Positions 1-9,927 are shown, numbered from the stretch's first letter. The stretch: 19,513 nucleotides of DNA from Treponema sp. (GCA_031279925.1 JAITHQ010000079.1:1-19513), one strand, 5' to 3'. A program made the numbers and translations. Notes: generated by a model from the letters alone, not told the origin.

Positions 1-111
1 CAAAATTCTACCTTGCAGGCTCCATCGAACCGAAGGTTCGCAGAGCCCGAAAATCGGGATTTTTACGGTCTATTGGCCGCAAAAATCCACAATTTGAACA
101 GGCTCTAAGAA
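1..111. repeat. MITE-like hairpin repeat, copy A (truncated by window edge)
   Basis: The segment is an inverted-orientation copy of the repeat at 14973-15102. It shares the gcggtc/gaccg hairpin flanked by T and A runs, the cgaaaatcgg block and the terminal inverted-repeat end tttgaacaggctct at its right edge. Its other end lies before base 1. Relative to copy B it carries a short extra hairpin, cgaaccgaaggttcg, near 27-41, where B has only a few T's. The right flank is TAA, matching the flank of copy C. Non-coding; the weak open frames across it are not convincing genes. Confidence 0.75.
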
Positions 112-125
112 TAACTAAAGAAGGT

Positions 126-212
126 CCACGGATTACATGGATTAACACAGATTTCAGTTCCCCAGAACCGGTATAATCCATGAAAATCCGTGAAAATCCG
201 TGCAATCCGTGG
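126..212. repeat. Imperfect inverted repeat built on a ccacggatt motif
   Basis: The left arm begins ccacggattacatgg and the right arm ends with aatccgtgg. The right arm also contains the tandem motif tgaaaatccg twice (181-200). The arms are complementary with several mismatches and could form a long imperfect hairpin. Very similar ccacggatt/aatccgtgg inverted repeats are scattered through many environmental bacterial genomes (recollection, not a search). No gene function is visible. Confidence 0.6.
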
Positions 213-329
213 ATTTTTCAAGAATTCGCCTGTTCCATGGCAAGAAGCTAAAATCGAACTTCATCTTTATTAAGTGGATTGACTATAGTATGTGGTTCTC
301 CCGATGCGTTAAATTTCCCATTGCGCGTT
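213..329. other. Intergenic stretch downstream of HHK1
   Basis: Together with the two repeats before it, this completes the gene-free first 329 bases. I see no good coding frame, no strong hairpin followed by a T run for ending the HHK1 transcript, and no convincing promoter. An isolated TTGACT on the plus strand near 278 has no matching -10 box. Confidence 0.5.
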
Positions 330-3155
330 TCACTGGTTTTCCGTTTGTTTTGCATCCTGTACGGGGTTTAACCGCTTCCAAATTGCTTCGTAGTCCAGAT
401 CATCCGCCCGTTCCCTAAGCCAGTTTACCAGTTCCCCGCCGGATTCATAATCATATTTTTCCAGTTCGCCCAAAATTTCGGACATGGCGTTGGCCCTGTA
501 ATGCTTGCTGGCCTGGGCAAGTTTCTGCAGCAGGTCAGGATCGGGCGCAGCCGCTTTTCGCCGGGTTTCACCCGCGCTGATATGCTGCAACAGTTCTTCT
601 AAAGACGCCAGCAGCCGTTCTACAATTTCGATAAAGCTGTTGTTCTGCGCCTGAATGGTCTGAAAATCCCCCGCCTTGGCGGTTCGCTCCATAAATTCCG
701 CAAGTTTCCCAAGCCCGCCGGCAAATATGCCGTAGCTGGAACCCTTTAATCCATGAACCACAATTGCGTAATCTTTAAGGCTGTCCTCCGAAAAAACGCC
801 TGTGGTTATACGGCGCAGTTTGTCCAGCAAAGGGGCGGTGTCTTTACAATAAGAGCGGAGAATTTCGGGGAATGCGTCATGGTACCGTTCAAGGCCCGCG
901 TCAAGGTCTATGCCTTCAACGGCAAGGCCGTTAAACGGGCCCAAATGCGCCTGCCCTTCCGCAGCGCTGAATGTATTTACCGCAACAATTTTTTCCGCAG
1001 GCAGCAGCGTTTTTAGTACCTCGTCCAGTTGAGGCGCTTCGATAGGTTTGGAAAGAAAGGCGTTAAACCCATGCTCCAAAAACGCTGCTTGTACGCCATT
1101 TGCGGCATTGGCGGTAAGGGCAACAATAGGCAGGTTCCGGCAATTGTCCAATTCCCGGATTTTGCCGGCGGCTTCTATGCCGTCCATTTCCGGCATCAGG
1201 TGATCCATAAATACAATATCGTAGGAACCTTCCCTGGCCAGCGCTATGGCTTCCGCCCCGCTCAGGCAGGTATCAACGCCGGCCTGGTATGACGAAAGAA
1301 GCCCGGCTGCCACCTTAAGATTGGTAGCAATGTCATCTACCACCAATATCCGCACGCCGGGAACAATAAACACGCGGCCCCCTGGGTCTTTACTTTCCTG
1401 AACCGGCCTTTTGGCGTTAAGCGTCCCGGCTATATTAACGGCATAAGCGGGCATGGGGATATGCTGTACCGCAGGGGCGCGGGTAGTGTCCGGGGCGCTT
1501 GCCTCCCCAAGGGCCGCCAGCAGCACAAGAACCGCCGGGCACGGGCTGTTCCGTATCGCCGCCTGCGCCGGTTCCAGAAAACGCGCCGAAACAAAGGCAT
1601 AGGGAAAGCCGCCACGGGAAAGTTTTTCGATTAGATCGTCCGTATCGGCGGCAATGGTAACCGGTACGCCAAGGTTTTTGAGGGTTTCCATAAGGGAGGC
1701 GGCGTAATCGCTGCGGTGATCGGCCAGCAAAACTCCCTTTGATTCCGCGTTTTCAACTTTGGCCAGTTTTGCGTCATCAAGGCTAAGCTGGGGAATGGTT
1801 ACGCTGAACACAGAGCCTTTGCCGTACTCGCTTTCAAGGTGTATGTCCCCGCCCATGCCCCTGCAAAGGCTTCGGGTAATAGTCAGGCCAAGCCCTGTTA
1901 TGCTTTTGTTCCGGGACAGATCAAGGCGGACAAAATCGTTAAAAAGGTTTGGCATATCTTCTTTTTTAATGCCTACTCCGGAATCGGAAACGGACAGGGT
2001 AAGCAATATGGCGTTCCGCGAATCCTTGCGGGCTACGGCGGAAACTCTAAGATGGATAAAGCCCTGGTGGGTAAATTTTACGGCGTTGGAAAGCAGGTTA
2101 AAAAGTATCTGCCGCAGCCGCGCCTCGTCGCCCATACAATTTGCCGGAAGCTCCGCACCGGCGTTAACAAAAAACAAAATAGGCTTTTCGCTTATGCGTA
2201 TCCGCATTACGTTTATTATATCGTTTAACAGGGATGCAAGGGAGTATGGCTCCTGGCTTATCTGTAAATTGCCGGTTTCTATTTTTGAAAAATCAAGAAT
2301 GTCGTTAATAAGCGAAAGCAGGTTTTGGCCCGCCTGCTTTATCCCCCTGGCGTATTCGGCCATTTTGGACAGTGTGCCGGAACGCAGGGCAAGCTCGCTC
2401 ATGCCGATAATGGCGTTTAACGGGGTGCGTATCTCGTGGCTCATTCGGGAAAGAAAACTGCTTTTGGCCATGCTGGCCTCGTTGGCTTTCTGCGCTTCGC
2501 GGCGGAAACAGAGCAGGCTTACAATGCCGCTGGTAAATACTACGATTACCGCAATTATTTGTACAAGGATCAGAATGTCCACCATGCGCCTGGCCAAAAC
2601 AATAGACCCGTCGTGTATATCTACGCCGGCAATAACCGGAACATTCCCTTCTTTGTCGAACACCGGTGAGTAGGAGGTAAGAATTCCCTCCCGGCCAGGA
2701 GTGTATTTACCCAGGCCGGAACAGACTGTTTTTCCCCCGAAGGCTTCAAGAATCCTGGGCAGTTGTGTATCAGGCGGCGTGTCCAGGCCAAGGCGGGTTT
2801 TTTCGTTAAAATTGTTATCCACGATGTATTGCAGCTTTTCTCCAGAGCGGCGCAGGTAATACACATAGCGTATGTCGTACTCTGCGGAAAATTCCTGTAG
2901 TTTTTGACGCAGGCGCCGGTACGGAGTCAGGGCCATGTCTTCCGGGTTACGGTATCGATCCAGCTCTTCGGCTGAAACAATCCGCGCCGCATTTTTACTG
3001 ACCGCAATTATCCGTTGCTCAATATTGTATTCCATGGTACGAAAAATGAACGAGATAAGCGAGCTGGCATAGGCCGATACCACAAACACTATTATAAACG
3101 ATGTTATAAACAAAAACAGATTGGTATTTTTTGATTTGTTTTGCTTATGCTTCAT
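330..3155 (-). CDS. Membrane hybrid histidine kinase with receiver and HPt (HHK1)
   Basis: Predicted sensor kinase of 941 residues. A transmembrane helix (about 12-38), an extracytoplasmic sensor (about 39-190, resembling a Cache/PDC fold but not identified with certainty) and a second helix (about 191-216) precede the kinase core. HisKA has His240 in SHEIRTPLN. The ATPase domain has N357, the G1 box DSGVGI (391-396) and the G2 box GLGL (421-424). Residues 470-585 look like a receiver that lacks the acceptor Asp. A true receiver follows (DD 607-608, phospho-Asp651, Lys703), then HPt with His801 in VHGLKGSS. A conserved tail (about 875-930) is shared with HHK2 and HHK3. The ATG overlaps the end of HHK2 by 11 bases, so the two are probably translationally coupled. 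Signal and final target are unknown. Confidence 0.93.
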   Translation of the reverse strand: MKHKQNKSKNTNLFLFITSFIIVFVVSAYASSLISFIFRTMEYNIEQRIIAVSKNAARIVSAEELDRYRNPEDMALTPYRRLRQKLQEFSAEYDIRYVYYLRRSGEKLQYIVDNNFNEKTRLGLDTPPDTQLPRILEAFGGKTVCSGLGKYTPGREGILTSYSPVFDKEGNVPVIAGVDIHDGSIVLARRMVDILILVQIIAVIVVFTSGIVSLLCFRREAQKANEASMAKSSFLSRMSHEIRTPLNAIIGMSELALRSGTLSKMAEYARGIKQAGQNLLSLINDILDFSKIETGNLQISQEPYSLASLLNDIINVMRIRISEKPILFFVNAGAELPANCMGDEARLRQILFNLLSNAVKFTHQGFIHLRVSAVARKDSRNAILLTLSVSDSGVGIKKEDMPNLFNDFVRLDLSRNKSITGLGLTITRSLCRGMGGDIHLESEYGKGSVFSVTIPQLSLDDAKLAKVENAESKGVLLADHRSDYAASLMETLKNLGVPVTIAADTDDLIEKLSRGGFPYAFVSARFLEPAQAAIRNSPCPAVLVLLAALGEASAPDTTRAPAVQHIPMPAYAVNIAGTLNAKRPVQESKDPGGRVFIVPGVRILVVDDIATNLKVAAGLLSSYQAGVDTCLSGAEAIALAREGSYDIVFMDHLMPEMDGIEAAGKIRELDNCRNLPIVALTANAANGVQAAFLEHGFNAFLSKPIEAPQLDEVLKTLLPAEKIVAVNTFSAAEGQAHLGPFNGLAVEGIDLDAGLERYHDAFPEILRSYCKDTAPLLDKLRRITTGVFSEDSLKDYAIVVHGLKGSSYGIFAGGLGKLAEFMERTAKAGDFQTIQAQNNSFIEIVERLLASLEELLQHISAGETRRKAAAPDPDLLQKLAQASKHYRANAMSEILGELEKYDYESGGELVNWLRERADDLDYEAIWKRLNPVQDAKQTENQ

Positions 3156-5940
3156 TTCTTACCTTTGAAACCAGGGGCTCAAGGCGTTTTTGGACAGCTT
3201 CATATTCCAGAATATCCATCTGTTCCCTAAGCCACTGCACCAGATCGCCGCCTGATTCATATTGATACATTTCCAGTTTTTTAAGCGCGTCTTCCATAAT
3301 ATTTGCCTTAAAGCGTTTGCTGGCGTCGTACAAAATTCGCAGTTGAACAGGGTCTGGCGATGGGGCAAGAGGTTTTTCCTTTGCCTGCTGTTCGATATGG
3401 GCAAAAAGTTCCTGTAACTTTTTGAGCATATCTTCAATGGTTTTGATCAGCGGACCGTTATTAGATTCAATAAATTTGGCATCGCCGCTGCGGGCCGCTT
3501 GTTCCAGTTCCAGCGCCTGTTTCCCGGCCCCTTCCGCACAAATGCCCAGGGTTGAACCTTTTAAGCCGTGTACCGTGATCACATAGTCCCCAAGGGTTTC
3601 TTTTTCGGGAAAAGGCGCCGCAAGCTGGTTCAATTTTTCGAGCAGGGCCGGGGTATGCACACAATAGGAACGGAGTATTTCCAGATACGCTTCTTCCTGA
3701 TACCGCCTTATTCCCGCCTGCAGGTCGATGCCTTCTATTGCCATATCCGGCGGAATAAGGGCCTTTCGCTCTTCTCTTGGTTGTTTTTCGGCTCTTGCCG
3801 CAATTCTTTTTTCCGCCGGCAGCCAGGTTTCCAAAATCTCGTTCAGTTTTAACATTTCTATAGGCTTGCTTAGGTAATCGTTAAAACCCTGCTCCAGAAA
3901 CATTTCCCTCATGCCGGTAATGGCGTTGGCGGTAAGGGCAACGATGGGCACATTCCGGTAATAATCGTCATCCAGCGAGCGGATTGCGGCGGCAGCCTCT
4001 ATGCCGTCCATTTCCGGCATCATGTGATCCATAAAAACAATGTCGTATCTGGTTTTTTGAACCATTTCGACGGCTCCGTGCCCGCCGGTACAGGTATCAA
4101 CCTTGACTTGATAAATGCTCAATAGGCCCTTGGCCACGGCGAGGTTGGTTTGAATATCGTCTACCACCAGCACATTCGCTTCCGGCGCAATAAACCGGCC
4201 CTTCCGCTGCCGCCGTTCTACCGCTGCCTGCCGGTTCAGAACACCGGCTATGGTTACGGCATAGGCGGGCATGATCAATGCGGGTACATTCCGAAATGAC
4301 GCCATTTCCCCTACCTTTGCCAGCAGCACCAGGCTGGTTGTAATGGATCTGCTTTTAATTATTTCATCCGCTTTTTTTACAATATCGGCGGCTGCAAAGG
4401 CAAAGGGATAGGCCCCTGTTTCCAGCTCGCGGAAAAATTCTTCTTCGCTGCCGCTTACGGTTACCGGCGCATCCAGGTTTCCAAGGGTTTTGGCAATGGA
4501 GTCGATATAGATGGCCCGCTTGTCAAAACAAAGCACAGCCTTTTCTTCCGGATTATCCACTTTTGCCAGGGGCGCGCCGCCAAAAGATCCCTGGGGAATG
4601 GTAATGGAAAAGGTTGATCCCTTGCCATATACGCTGCTTAGGGATATGTCTCCGCCCATAGCCTGGCAAAGGCTCCTGGTAATAACCAGCCCCAGGCCGG
4701 TTCCCTCGATACCGCTGTTTTTCTTCATGTCCAGCCGGGTAAAACTGGTAAACAGAGTCGGCATATCTTTTTCCTGTATGCCAATGCCGCTGTCGGTAAT
4801 TTCACATATCAGTTTAATTTTTCTGCCGTTAGGCCCTGCCGGAACATTGTTTGGGGTAAATTCGGCGGCGTTTTCCGCGCTGCCGGCGCCGGCAGTAAAG
4901 GCTTCGCCCCTTACGGAAAAACGGATAAAGCCTTCGTTGGTGTACTTTACCGCATTGGTAAGCAGGTTAAGCAGAATTTGCCGAAGCCGCGCCTCGTCAC
5001 CGATAAGGTTATTGGGTATGGAAGGATCCACATCGGCAATAAAAATTATTGGTTTAGCCGCAAGCCGCAGGCAGATCATGCTGACCACATCGTTCAAGAG
5101 CGAGGCCAGAGAATAGGGGGCCGGTTGTATCAGCAGGGTCCCCGCCTCAATTTTTGAAATGTCCAGAATGTCGTTTATAATGGAAAGCAGGCTAAGTCCT
5201 GCCTGCTTGATTCCTTCAACATATTCCTGCGCTTCGGAAAGGGTAACGGCGCGCATGGCAAGCTCGCTCATGCCGATTACCGCGTTCATGGGGGTGCGAA
5301 TTTCGTGGCTTGTCTGGGCCAGAAAAATCGATTTTGCCCGGCTTGCCTGCTCAGCCTGATCTTTCGCTTCCATAATTTCGGTAAGGTCATAAAAAAGAAG
5401 CAGGGTGCCTTCGTAATTTTCCTTTACATCCAGCATGGGAGCAATAAAAATCCGGTAATGCCGGGGGTTGCCTTTTTTCCCGATGTCCAGGGTCTTGTCA
5501 ATTACATCGGGTTTTTGCTGCGTTATTGCCTGCTCAAGAGTATCGATAATCAGTTTCGCAGTGTCGCCGTCCGCATATTCCAGAAAAATTTCATCAAGGC
5601 TCCGGTTGCTGATAAAACCAATATTGGCTATTCCGGCAAGTTCCATAAAAATATCGGAACAATGCACCAGGCGCTGGTTATCATCCAGCAGAAGGATAAT
5701 GTCCTGGGTGTGCTGCAGCAACAGGCGGAAAAAATTCTTTTGCCGGTTGTTTTTTGCAAGAATATTCGCATAAAGCTGATCGCGTGAACGGGTATAGCCA
5801 TTGATGCGCTCGATGGTATCCTGGGCCGACTGGCATTTGCGCCCAAGCGCGCGGTTTTCAGCCGCAAGGTGATTGTTTTCTTCTTCCAACTGGGCAAGTC
5901 TGGCTGTCAGATGCTGAATATCATTGCAATCCCGTTCCAT
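3145..5940 (-). CDS. Soluble PAS hybrid histidine kinase with receiver and HPt (HHK2)
   Basis: Cytoplasmic hybrid kinase, 931 residues from the ATG at 5940. I prefer this over the TTG at 5949, because AAGGGG sits 9 bases before the ATG but directly abuts the TTG. There is no membrane segment. The N-terminus is a heptad-rich coiled coil (about 8-45), followed by a PAS-like domain (about 72-190). HisKA has His212 in SHEIRTPMN. The ATPase domain has N329, DSGIGI (383-388) and GTGLGL (413-418). A degenerate receiver (about 465-570), a true receiver (DD 594-595, phospho-Asp638, Lys692) and HPt (His791) follow, then the common helical tail (about 866-921). It starts 13 bases after the FIST gene, so FIST is the likely sensory partner. 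Close paralogue of HHK1 in the catalytic part. Confidence 0.93.
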   Translation of the reverse strand: MERDCNDIQHLTARLAQLEEENNHLAAENRALGRKCQSAQDTIERINGYTRSRDQLYANILAKNNRQKNFFRLLLQHTQDIILLLDDNQRLVHCSDIFMELAGIANIGFISNRSLDEIFLEYADGDTAKLIIDTLEQAITQQKPDVIDKTLDIGKKGNPRHYRIFIAPMLDVKENYEGTLLLFYDLTEIMEAKDQAEQASRAKSIFLAQTSHEIRTPMNAVIGMSELAMRAVTLSEAQEYVEGIKQAGLSLLSIINDILDISKIEAGTLLIQPAPYSLASLLNDVVSMICLRLAAKPIIFIADVDPSIPNNLIGDEARLRQILLNLLTNAVKYTNEGFIRFSVRGEAFTAGAGSAENAAEFTPNNVPAGPNGRKIKLICEITDSGIGIQEKDMPTLFTSFTRLDMKKNSGIEGTGLGLVITRSLCQAMGGDISLSSVYGKGSTFSITIPQGSFGGAPLAKVDNPEEKAVLCFDKRAIYIDSIAKTLGNLDAPVTVSGSEEEFFRELETGAYPFAFAAADIVKKADEIIKSRSITTSLVLLAKVGEMASFRNVPALIMPAYAVTIAGVLNRQAAVERRQRKGRFIAPEANVLVVDDIQTNLAVAKGLLSIYQVKVDTCTGGHGAVEMVQKTRYDIVFMDHMMPEMDGIEAAAAIRSLDDDYYRNVPIVALTANAITGMREMFLEQGFNDYLSKPIEMLKLNEILETWLPAEKRIAARAEKQPREERKALIPPDMAIEGIDLQAGIRRYQEEAYLEILRSYCVHTPALLEKLNQLAAPFPEKETLGDYVITVHGLKGSTLGICAEGAGKQALELEQAARSGDAKFIESNNGPLIKTIEDMLKKLQELFAHIEQQAKEKPLAPSPDPVQLRILYDASKRFKANIMEDALKKLEMYQYESGGDLVQWLREQMDILEYEAVQKRLEPLVSKVRNEA

Positions 5941-5953
5941 TACCGGCAACCCC

Positions 5954-7114
5954 TTACAGTAAACATGCTATGAGCGAATATTGAATAAACCGGTTAAACG
6001 GTTTCCCGTTGACTGCGTACTGCGGGCAGAGTTCCCCGCAGGAATAGAGAAATGTCCACGGTGTAGAAAAACCGGCAAGCTCCCTTTTTATGGTTTCTAT
6101 TTCAGCCATTGGTTCGCCGCCAAGCGTTACATTCCGGCTGAAACAGGAAAAAATAAAAAGACCCTGCCCCTCCCCCGCCGTTTTTACGGACCGCGCTATC
6201 TTGCCGGCGGTCTCGATCACATAACCGGCAGTTATGGCGCCAATATTCAGTACGCCGCCCCTTTTGATATTTCTGCTGCATATCAGGGAACCGTCGGCGT
6301 CTATTCTCGAAACAACAACAACTTCCGTTTTTTTTTCGCTGTGGTAATCGATAACCAGGGGTATGGCATAAAGGGTTTCCATTGGCTTGCTGTGAATATC
6401 ACCCATGCCCTCAAAAAACAAAAGCGCCGGCATGTTGTTTATGCTGTAAATTTTGTTTTCCTCTGCGCCGGTAATAATCGCGTTATGGGGAAAAATTTCT
6501 TTTTCGGGGAAAAGGGCCGAAAAAAAGCGCGGCTGAACCGGGCCGGAAAAAAGCAGCAAAGCGATTCTGTTGCCGTAAGACGCGCCGTTAAAAATGGTTT
6601 TGGGCTGTTTGGTTTTTTTGTACTCGTCAAGAGCGCAGGCGCCAAAAACCGGCACGCCGCCGCAGGCGCGGTCCAGGGCGGCGGACAGAATATCGCCGCT
6701 TGGGGTAAGCATCCGCGGCTGTATGGCGAATATCAGCGAAGGCTTTGCAGGGAGCAGGGGCGTAAGCCCCTGGTAGAGGCTTTCGACGCGCTTTTCGGCG
6801 TCTTCGTCCAGGTCCTGTGAAAGCCCGGCGGCAAATTCCGTATCGCTGCTGGTCAGTACATTCAGCGTTAACAGTATCTCGTCTTCCGCGCCGTTCATGG
6901 CAAAGCCCTGCGAAGTACAGCCTATTACGGCGCAGGGCAGGCTTTTGCATACCGCCTGCATTACGCCAAGTTCTATAAATTCCGCATGGCAAAAGAGCAG
7001 GGCGGCTGAATATTTTAGCAGCCGTTTTTCCATATTCAACTGCCGCAGAATTTCCCGCACCGCCTTTTCAGGATCGTCCAATTCCCTGGTATATGCGCTT
7101 AATACACTAATCAT
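5954..7114 (-). CDS. FIST-domain sensory protein
   Basis: A 386-residue soluble protein with FIST_N (about 25-220) and FIST_C (about 230-380) features. The C-terminus has the family pattern of a short Cys/Ser-Phe-Ser-Arg segment, a Gly-rich turn, then an aromatic-Tyr-Ser-Cys-Gly-Glu motif and a terminal Asn-Arg-Phe segment. FIST domains are proposed small-ligand sensors; the NosP subgroup binds haem and senses nitric oxide while controlling a neighbouring hybrid kinase. The ATG at 7114 has AGGAG 8 bases upstream. The gene starts 13 bases after the stand-alone receiver and ends 13 bases before HHK2. Family assignment is fairly secure; the ligand is not readable from sequence, and a haem-binding residue cannot be identified by eye. 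Confidence 0.82.
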   Translation of the reverse strand: MISVLSAYTRELDDPEKAVREILRQLNMEKRLLKYSAALLFCHAEFIELGVMQAVCKSLPCAVIGCTSQGFAMNGAEDEILLTLNVLTSSDTEFAAGLSQDLDEDAEKRVESLYQGLTPLLPAKPSLIFAIQPRMLTPSGDILSAALDRACGGVPVFGACALDEYKKTKQPKTIFNGASYGNRIALLLFSGPVQPRFFSALFPEKEIFPHNAIITGAEENKIYSINNMPALLFFEGMGDIHSKPMETLYAIPLVIDYHSEKKTEVVVVSRIDADGSLICSRNIKRGGVLNIGAITAGYVIETAGKIARSVKTAGEGQGLFIFSCFSRNVTLGGEPMAEIETIKRELAGFSTPWTFLYSCGELCPQYAVNGKPFNRFIQYSLIACLL

Positions 7115-7127
7115 AAACGGACTCCTG

Positions 7128-7742
7128 TTATACGTTTGCAGCCAACAGCTTGTTTTTGATCAGGACGCTTATTTTTTCGACAGCGATACCATAATCAAAA
7201 TTAAGGGCGTACGCGCAAATTTCATCAACAAGGCTGTCGATGGCGGAACTGCTGCGTAATTCTTTTAGTTCTTTGGTCAGCGTTTCAACCTGGCCGCTTT
7301 TTCCCATCCTGCAGGCAATATCAAGCAGGTGAATTTTGTGCAGCAAGCTGTTTTCCGGCTGGGTATCTTTTGCATCAAAGAGAGCCTTTATTTTTGCCAG
7401 CAGCACATCGGGGATAACCGGTTTTACAGTAAAATCTTTTACCCCGCATTTTTTTGCCTGCATGATTATTTCCGGCCTTGCGTGCGCGGTAACAAATATA
7501 ACCGGCACACAATAGTAATAAAAAGCGTTGTTTTCTTTAAGGTAATCCATAAAGGCAAGGCCCGACATTTTTGGCATTTCCACGTCCAGCAAAATCAGAT
7601 CGACTTCGATGTTGTTCATTATCTGCCAGGCAGCGTCAGCCGACTTTGCAAGGCTTACATCGTAAACATCCTCCAGAATTTTCCTCATAACGGTTAAAAT
7701 GGTAATGTCATCATCCACTACCAGTATTGTTTTTTTGCACAT
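7128..7742 (-). CDS. Stand-alone response regulator with helical C-terminal tail
   Basis: A 204-residue protein. The receiver (about 3-122) is intact: acidic pocket Asp10/Asp11, phospho-acceptor Asp53 in LLDVEMP, Thr85 and Lys107-Pro108. There is no DNA-binding, GGDEF or HD output. Instead residues about 133-200 are helical and follow the pattern of the tail at the end of the three hybrid kinases, including an FDYGIAVEKI segment that parallels LEYDAIRRRL in HHK3. It may act as a phosphate shuttle or sink, or dock on FIST/HHK2. The ATG at 7742 has a strong AAGGAGGGAG ribosome site. First gene of the probable receiver-FIST-HHK2-HHK1 transcript. Confidence 0.88.
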   Translation of the reverse strand: MCKKTILVVDDDITILTVMRKILEDVYDVSLAKSADAAWQIMNNIEVDLILLDVEMPKMSGLAFMDYLKENNAFYYYCVPVIFVTAHARPEIIMQAKKCGVKDFTVKPVIPDVLLAKIKALFDAKDTQPENSLLHKIHLLDIACRMGKSGQVETLTKELKELRSSSAIDSLVDEICAYALNFDYGIAVEKISVLIKNKLLAANV

Positions 7743-7760
7743 AACTCCCTCCTTAGAGTA

Positions 7761-7782
7761 CCGGGAAAATTCAGTTTTCCGG
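7761..7782 (-). promoter_or_regulatory. Small hairpin in the leader of the receiver-FIST operon
   Basis: Arms ccgggaaaa and ttttccgg pair with one bulged base around a 5-base loop. It lies between the predicted promoter and the ribosome site of the receiver gene. No T run follows in the transcribed direction, so it is not a standard terminator. Function unknown. Confidence 0.35.
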
Positions 7783-7813
7783 TAAGTTCCTAAAAACCGC
7801 GTGTCTTGCAGAC

Positions 7814-7841
7814 TGTATAGTTTGAAACAAGGCCATGTTAA
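7814..7841 (-). promoter_or_regulatory. Predicted sigma70-type promoter of receiver-FIST-HHK2-HHK1
   Basis: On the minus strand TTAACA (7836-7841) and TATACA (7814-7819) are separated by 16 bases. The -35 box overlaps the stop codon of the upstream HD-GYP gene. The start site would fall near 7807, about 65 bases before the receiver ATG. Each box has one mismatch to consensus. Not experimentally supported. Confidence 0.45.
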
Positions 7842-8863
7842 ACGATAGTTCCTTCCGCAGTTTCAATTATTTGATTCTCGATTCTCCTGAATGCCTCTAC
7901 AATATGGGGATCAAAGTGAGAACCGCCGCCTTCAAATATTATATCGCGCGCCTGATTGTGGCCCATGCGGCCCCGGTAAACCCTGTTTTCCATAAGGGCA
8001 TCGTAGACATCCGCTACAGCCATAATGCGCCCGCACAGGGGTATTTTGCCGCCCGCAAGGCCGTGGGGATACCCCTTGCCGTCAAAACGCTCGTGATGCG
8101 ACAGGGCAATAAGGCATGCGTAACGGAGGTATTGCTGGGCGGGCATCCGCCGGTATATCCGCTCCAGAATGGCGGAGCCAATTTCCGCGTGGCGTTTCAT
8201 TAATGAAAATTCCAGGTCGTCAAAGCGTCCGGCCTTAAGCAGTATCCGGTCGCTGATGGCTATTTTTCCGATATCGTGCAGGGAAGCGGCACGGGCCATC
8301 ATCTGCAGTTCCGAAGCAGCAAGCTCTTCCGCAAAACAGCCCATAGCAATCAGCTCGCGTCCCAGTAATTCAAAATATATGGATATGCGTTTTATATGGC
8401 CGCTGCTTTCTTGATCCCTGCATTCTATTAATTCCGCAAAAGAGGCGGCAATGCCGTCTGACAGGTTCGTCACCGCCTGCCCTGCCTGGGCTTGATATGC
8501 GGCAAAACGCAGATGCAGTTCCAGCCGGTGCAGAAGAATGATTTTTTCGGCAGGCTTGACAATAAAATCGCTGGCCCCCGCTTCCAGCGCGCGAATTTCC
8601 ATTGCGGCGTCGCGGTTGGCGGTAAGAAAAATAACCGGTATCTGGTCCAGGCAGGGGTTTTGTTTTATCCTTGCAATAACATCAAAACCGTCCAGGTCTG
8701 GCATTTCAATATCCAGCAGGATAAGATCGGGCTTTTCCTGCATACAAATCTGCAAGGCCAAAAGGCCGGATTTTGCCAGGGATAGCTCATAGTCTGTGGA
8801 CAACTGGGCGGCGATTTGTTTAAGGATAGCAAGGTTATCGTCAACCACCAAGATTCGCTTCAT
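7838..8863 (-). CDS. Receiver-HD-GYP cyclic-di-GMP phosphodiesterase (HD-GYP1)
   Basis: Predicted two-domain response regulator, 341 residues. The receiver (1-120) has Asp9/Asp10 and phospho-Asp51, with Thr81 and Lys103. A linker helix leads to an HD-GYP domain (about 137-330) with His196-Asp197 in the LHDIGK motif, His225, and the full HHERFDGKGYPHGL signature (256-269). Asp285 of the ADVYDAL motif is also present, so all expected metal ligands I can recognise are there and it should hydrolyse c-di-GMP. I start at the ATG at 8863, where the receiver begins, with GGAG 8 bases upstream. The frame is open to 8989, but the extra residues do not resemble a receiver and lie inside the preceding gene. 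The true overlap with HD-GYP2 is 23 bases. Confidence 0.9.
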   Translation of the reverse strand: MKRILVVDDNLAILKQIAAQLSTDYELSLAKSGLLALQICMQEKPDLILLDIEMPDLDGFDVIARIKQNPCLDQIPVIFLTANRDAAMEIRALEAGASDFIVKPAEKIILLHRLELHLRFAAYQAQAGQAVTNLSDGIAASFAELIECRDQESSGHIKRISIYFELLGRELIAMGCFAEELAASELQMMARAASLHDIGKIAISDRILLKAGRFDDLEFSLMKRHAEIGSAILERIYRRMPAQQYLRYACLIALSHHERFDGKGYPHGLAGGKIPLCGRIMAVADVYDALMENRVYRGRMGHNQARDIIFEGGGSHFDPHIVEAFRRIENQIIETAEGTIV

Positions 8864-9917
8864 GATAAATGCTCCATCCCTGATCTTTTTCCGCAAAATG
8901 CGACATGGTAGACAGCAGCGCAAACTTTTCCCGGATTTTGCCAAAAACATCCGCGATGCGGGGGTCAAATTCCGTGCCTCTACCTTCAAGAATAACCTGA
9001 CAGGCTTCTTCGTGACTAAGCCGCTTGCGGTACACCCGGTCGGTTATACATGCGTCATATACATTGGCTACGGACATAATCCTGCAGCAGAGGGGAATGG
9101 CGTCTCCCTTAAGGCCCTGCGGGTATCCTGTGCCGTCGTAGCGCTCGTGATGCCCCCGTGCAATGGCTATTGCCGTTTTTAGATAATGCTGATTGGGGCT
9201 GCGGCTGTAAATAGCTTCCAGAACATGGCTGCCGATAATCGTATGCCTGCGCACTTCTTCGTATTCATCTGGCGTTAACGCGCCCCGCTTTAGCAGGATT
9301 ACATCGCTTATCCCTATCTTTCCAACATCATGGAAAGGGGCGGCTCGCTTGATCATGCCAATATCGGCGGCGCTTAGTGCGCTGCCAAAAATTCCGGCCT
9401 CCAGCACCTCCGTTGCCAACAGTTCCACGCATGCGCCGGAACGCACTAAATGGCCGGCTATGTTGTAATCTTTACATTCAACAAGTTCCGCAAAGGATAT
9501 GCCGATATTGTCTTCCAGTTTTTTTACTTCATCTTCCATGTGAAATTGATACGATGCAAATTGCAGGTGCATTTCTATCTTGCGCAGCAAAATGCCGGTA
9601 TTAACCGGCTTGGTAATAAAATCCATTGCCCCCGCTTCCAGGCACTTTGCCTCTGTAGCGGTGTCATGGCTGCCGGTTAGAAAAATGACCGGTATTTGCT
9701 TCAGGCGGGGGGCCTCCTTTAGGCGGGCTATGGTCGCAAAGCCGTCCATTTGGGGCATTTCAACGTCCAGCAGAATAAGATCGGGCCTTTCCTGGGCGCA
9801 AATTTGCAGGGCCAGTTCGCCTGATTTTGCCAGTGACACCTCGTAGGTCTCCGCAAGCTGGGCGCATATCTGCTTGAGGTTTACCAGATTGTCGTCAACG
9901 ATCAATATTGATTTCAA
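8841..9917 (-). CDS. Receiver-HD-GYP protein (HD-GYP2), altered metal-site residue
   Basis: Paralogue of HD-GYP1, 358 residues with near-identical layout: receiver Asp9/Asp10, Asp51, Lys103, then HD-GYP with His196-Asp197, His225 and the HHERYDGTGYPQGL signature (256-269). At position 285 the usual ADxxDA motif reads A-N-V-Y-D-A, so an Asp expected to help bind metal is Asn. Activity may be lowered or altered, but the c-di-GMP signature is intact. The start is an unusual TTG at 9917: an upstream ATG and GTG run into stops or are out of frame. An AGGA lies about 11 bases before it. The TTG is created at the junction of a 10-base tandem repeat. First gene after the hairpin-rich gap, probably co-transcribed with HD-GYP1. 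Confidence 0.87.
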   Translation of the reverse strand: MKSILIVDDNLVNLKQICAQLAETYEVSLAKSGELALQICAQERPDLILLDVEMPQMDGFATIARLKEAPRLKQIPVIFLTGSHDTATEAKCLEAGAMDFITKPVNTGILLRKIEMHLQFASYQFHMEDEVKKLEDNIGISFAELVECKDYNIAGHLVRSGACVELLATEVLEAGIFGSALSAADIGMIKRAAPFHDVGKIGISDVILLKRGALTPDEYEEVRRHTIIGSHVLEAIYSRSPNQHYLKTAIAIARGHHERYDGTGYPQGLKGDAIPLCCRIMSVANVYDACITDRVYRKRLSHEEACQVILEGRGTEFDPRIADVFGKIREKFALLSTMSHFAEKDQGWSIYHEANLGG

Positions 9918-9927
9918 TTGATTTCAC
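9908..9927. repeat. 10-base tandem duplication at the start codon of HD-GYP2
   Basis: On the minus strand tgaaatcaat occurs twice in a row. With two copies the reading frame must start at the TTG formed at their junction. With one copy an upstream GTG would be in frame. This gives a possible slippage or mutation-dependent change of start site. Confidence 0.7.

Noticed and set aside
181..212. Short tandem motif (tgaaaatccg twice) as a CRISPR-like array
   Set aside because: Only two adjacent 10-base units with no spacers and no cas genes; it is part of an inverted repeat.
1759..2673. Long plus-strand open frame (304 codons) antisense to HHK1
   Set aside because: It is opposite the well-supported kinase core and the translation has no recognisable domain; long antisense frames are expected over GC-balanced coding sequence.
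4511..5116. Plus-strand open frame opposite HHK2
   Set aside because: Mirror of the conserved ATPase and HisKA coding region with no independent support.
5981..6820. Plus-strand open frame (279 codons) opposite the FIST gene
   Set aside because: Antisense to a gene with family motifs, ribosome site and operon spacing; the product is compositionally odd and unrecognisable.
8864..8989. N-terminal extension of HD-GYP1 to an upstream start
   Set aside because: The extra 42 residues do not resemble a receiver, lie inside the preceding gene, and the ATG at 8863 has a ribosome site and the canonical receiver N-terminus.
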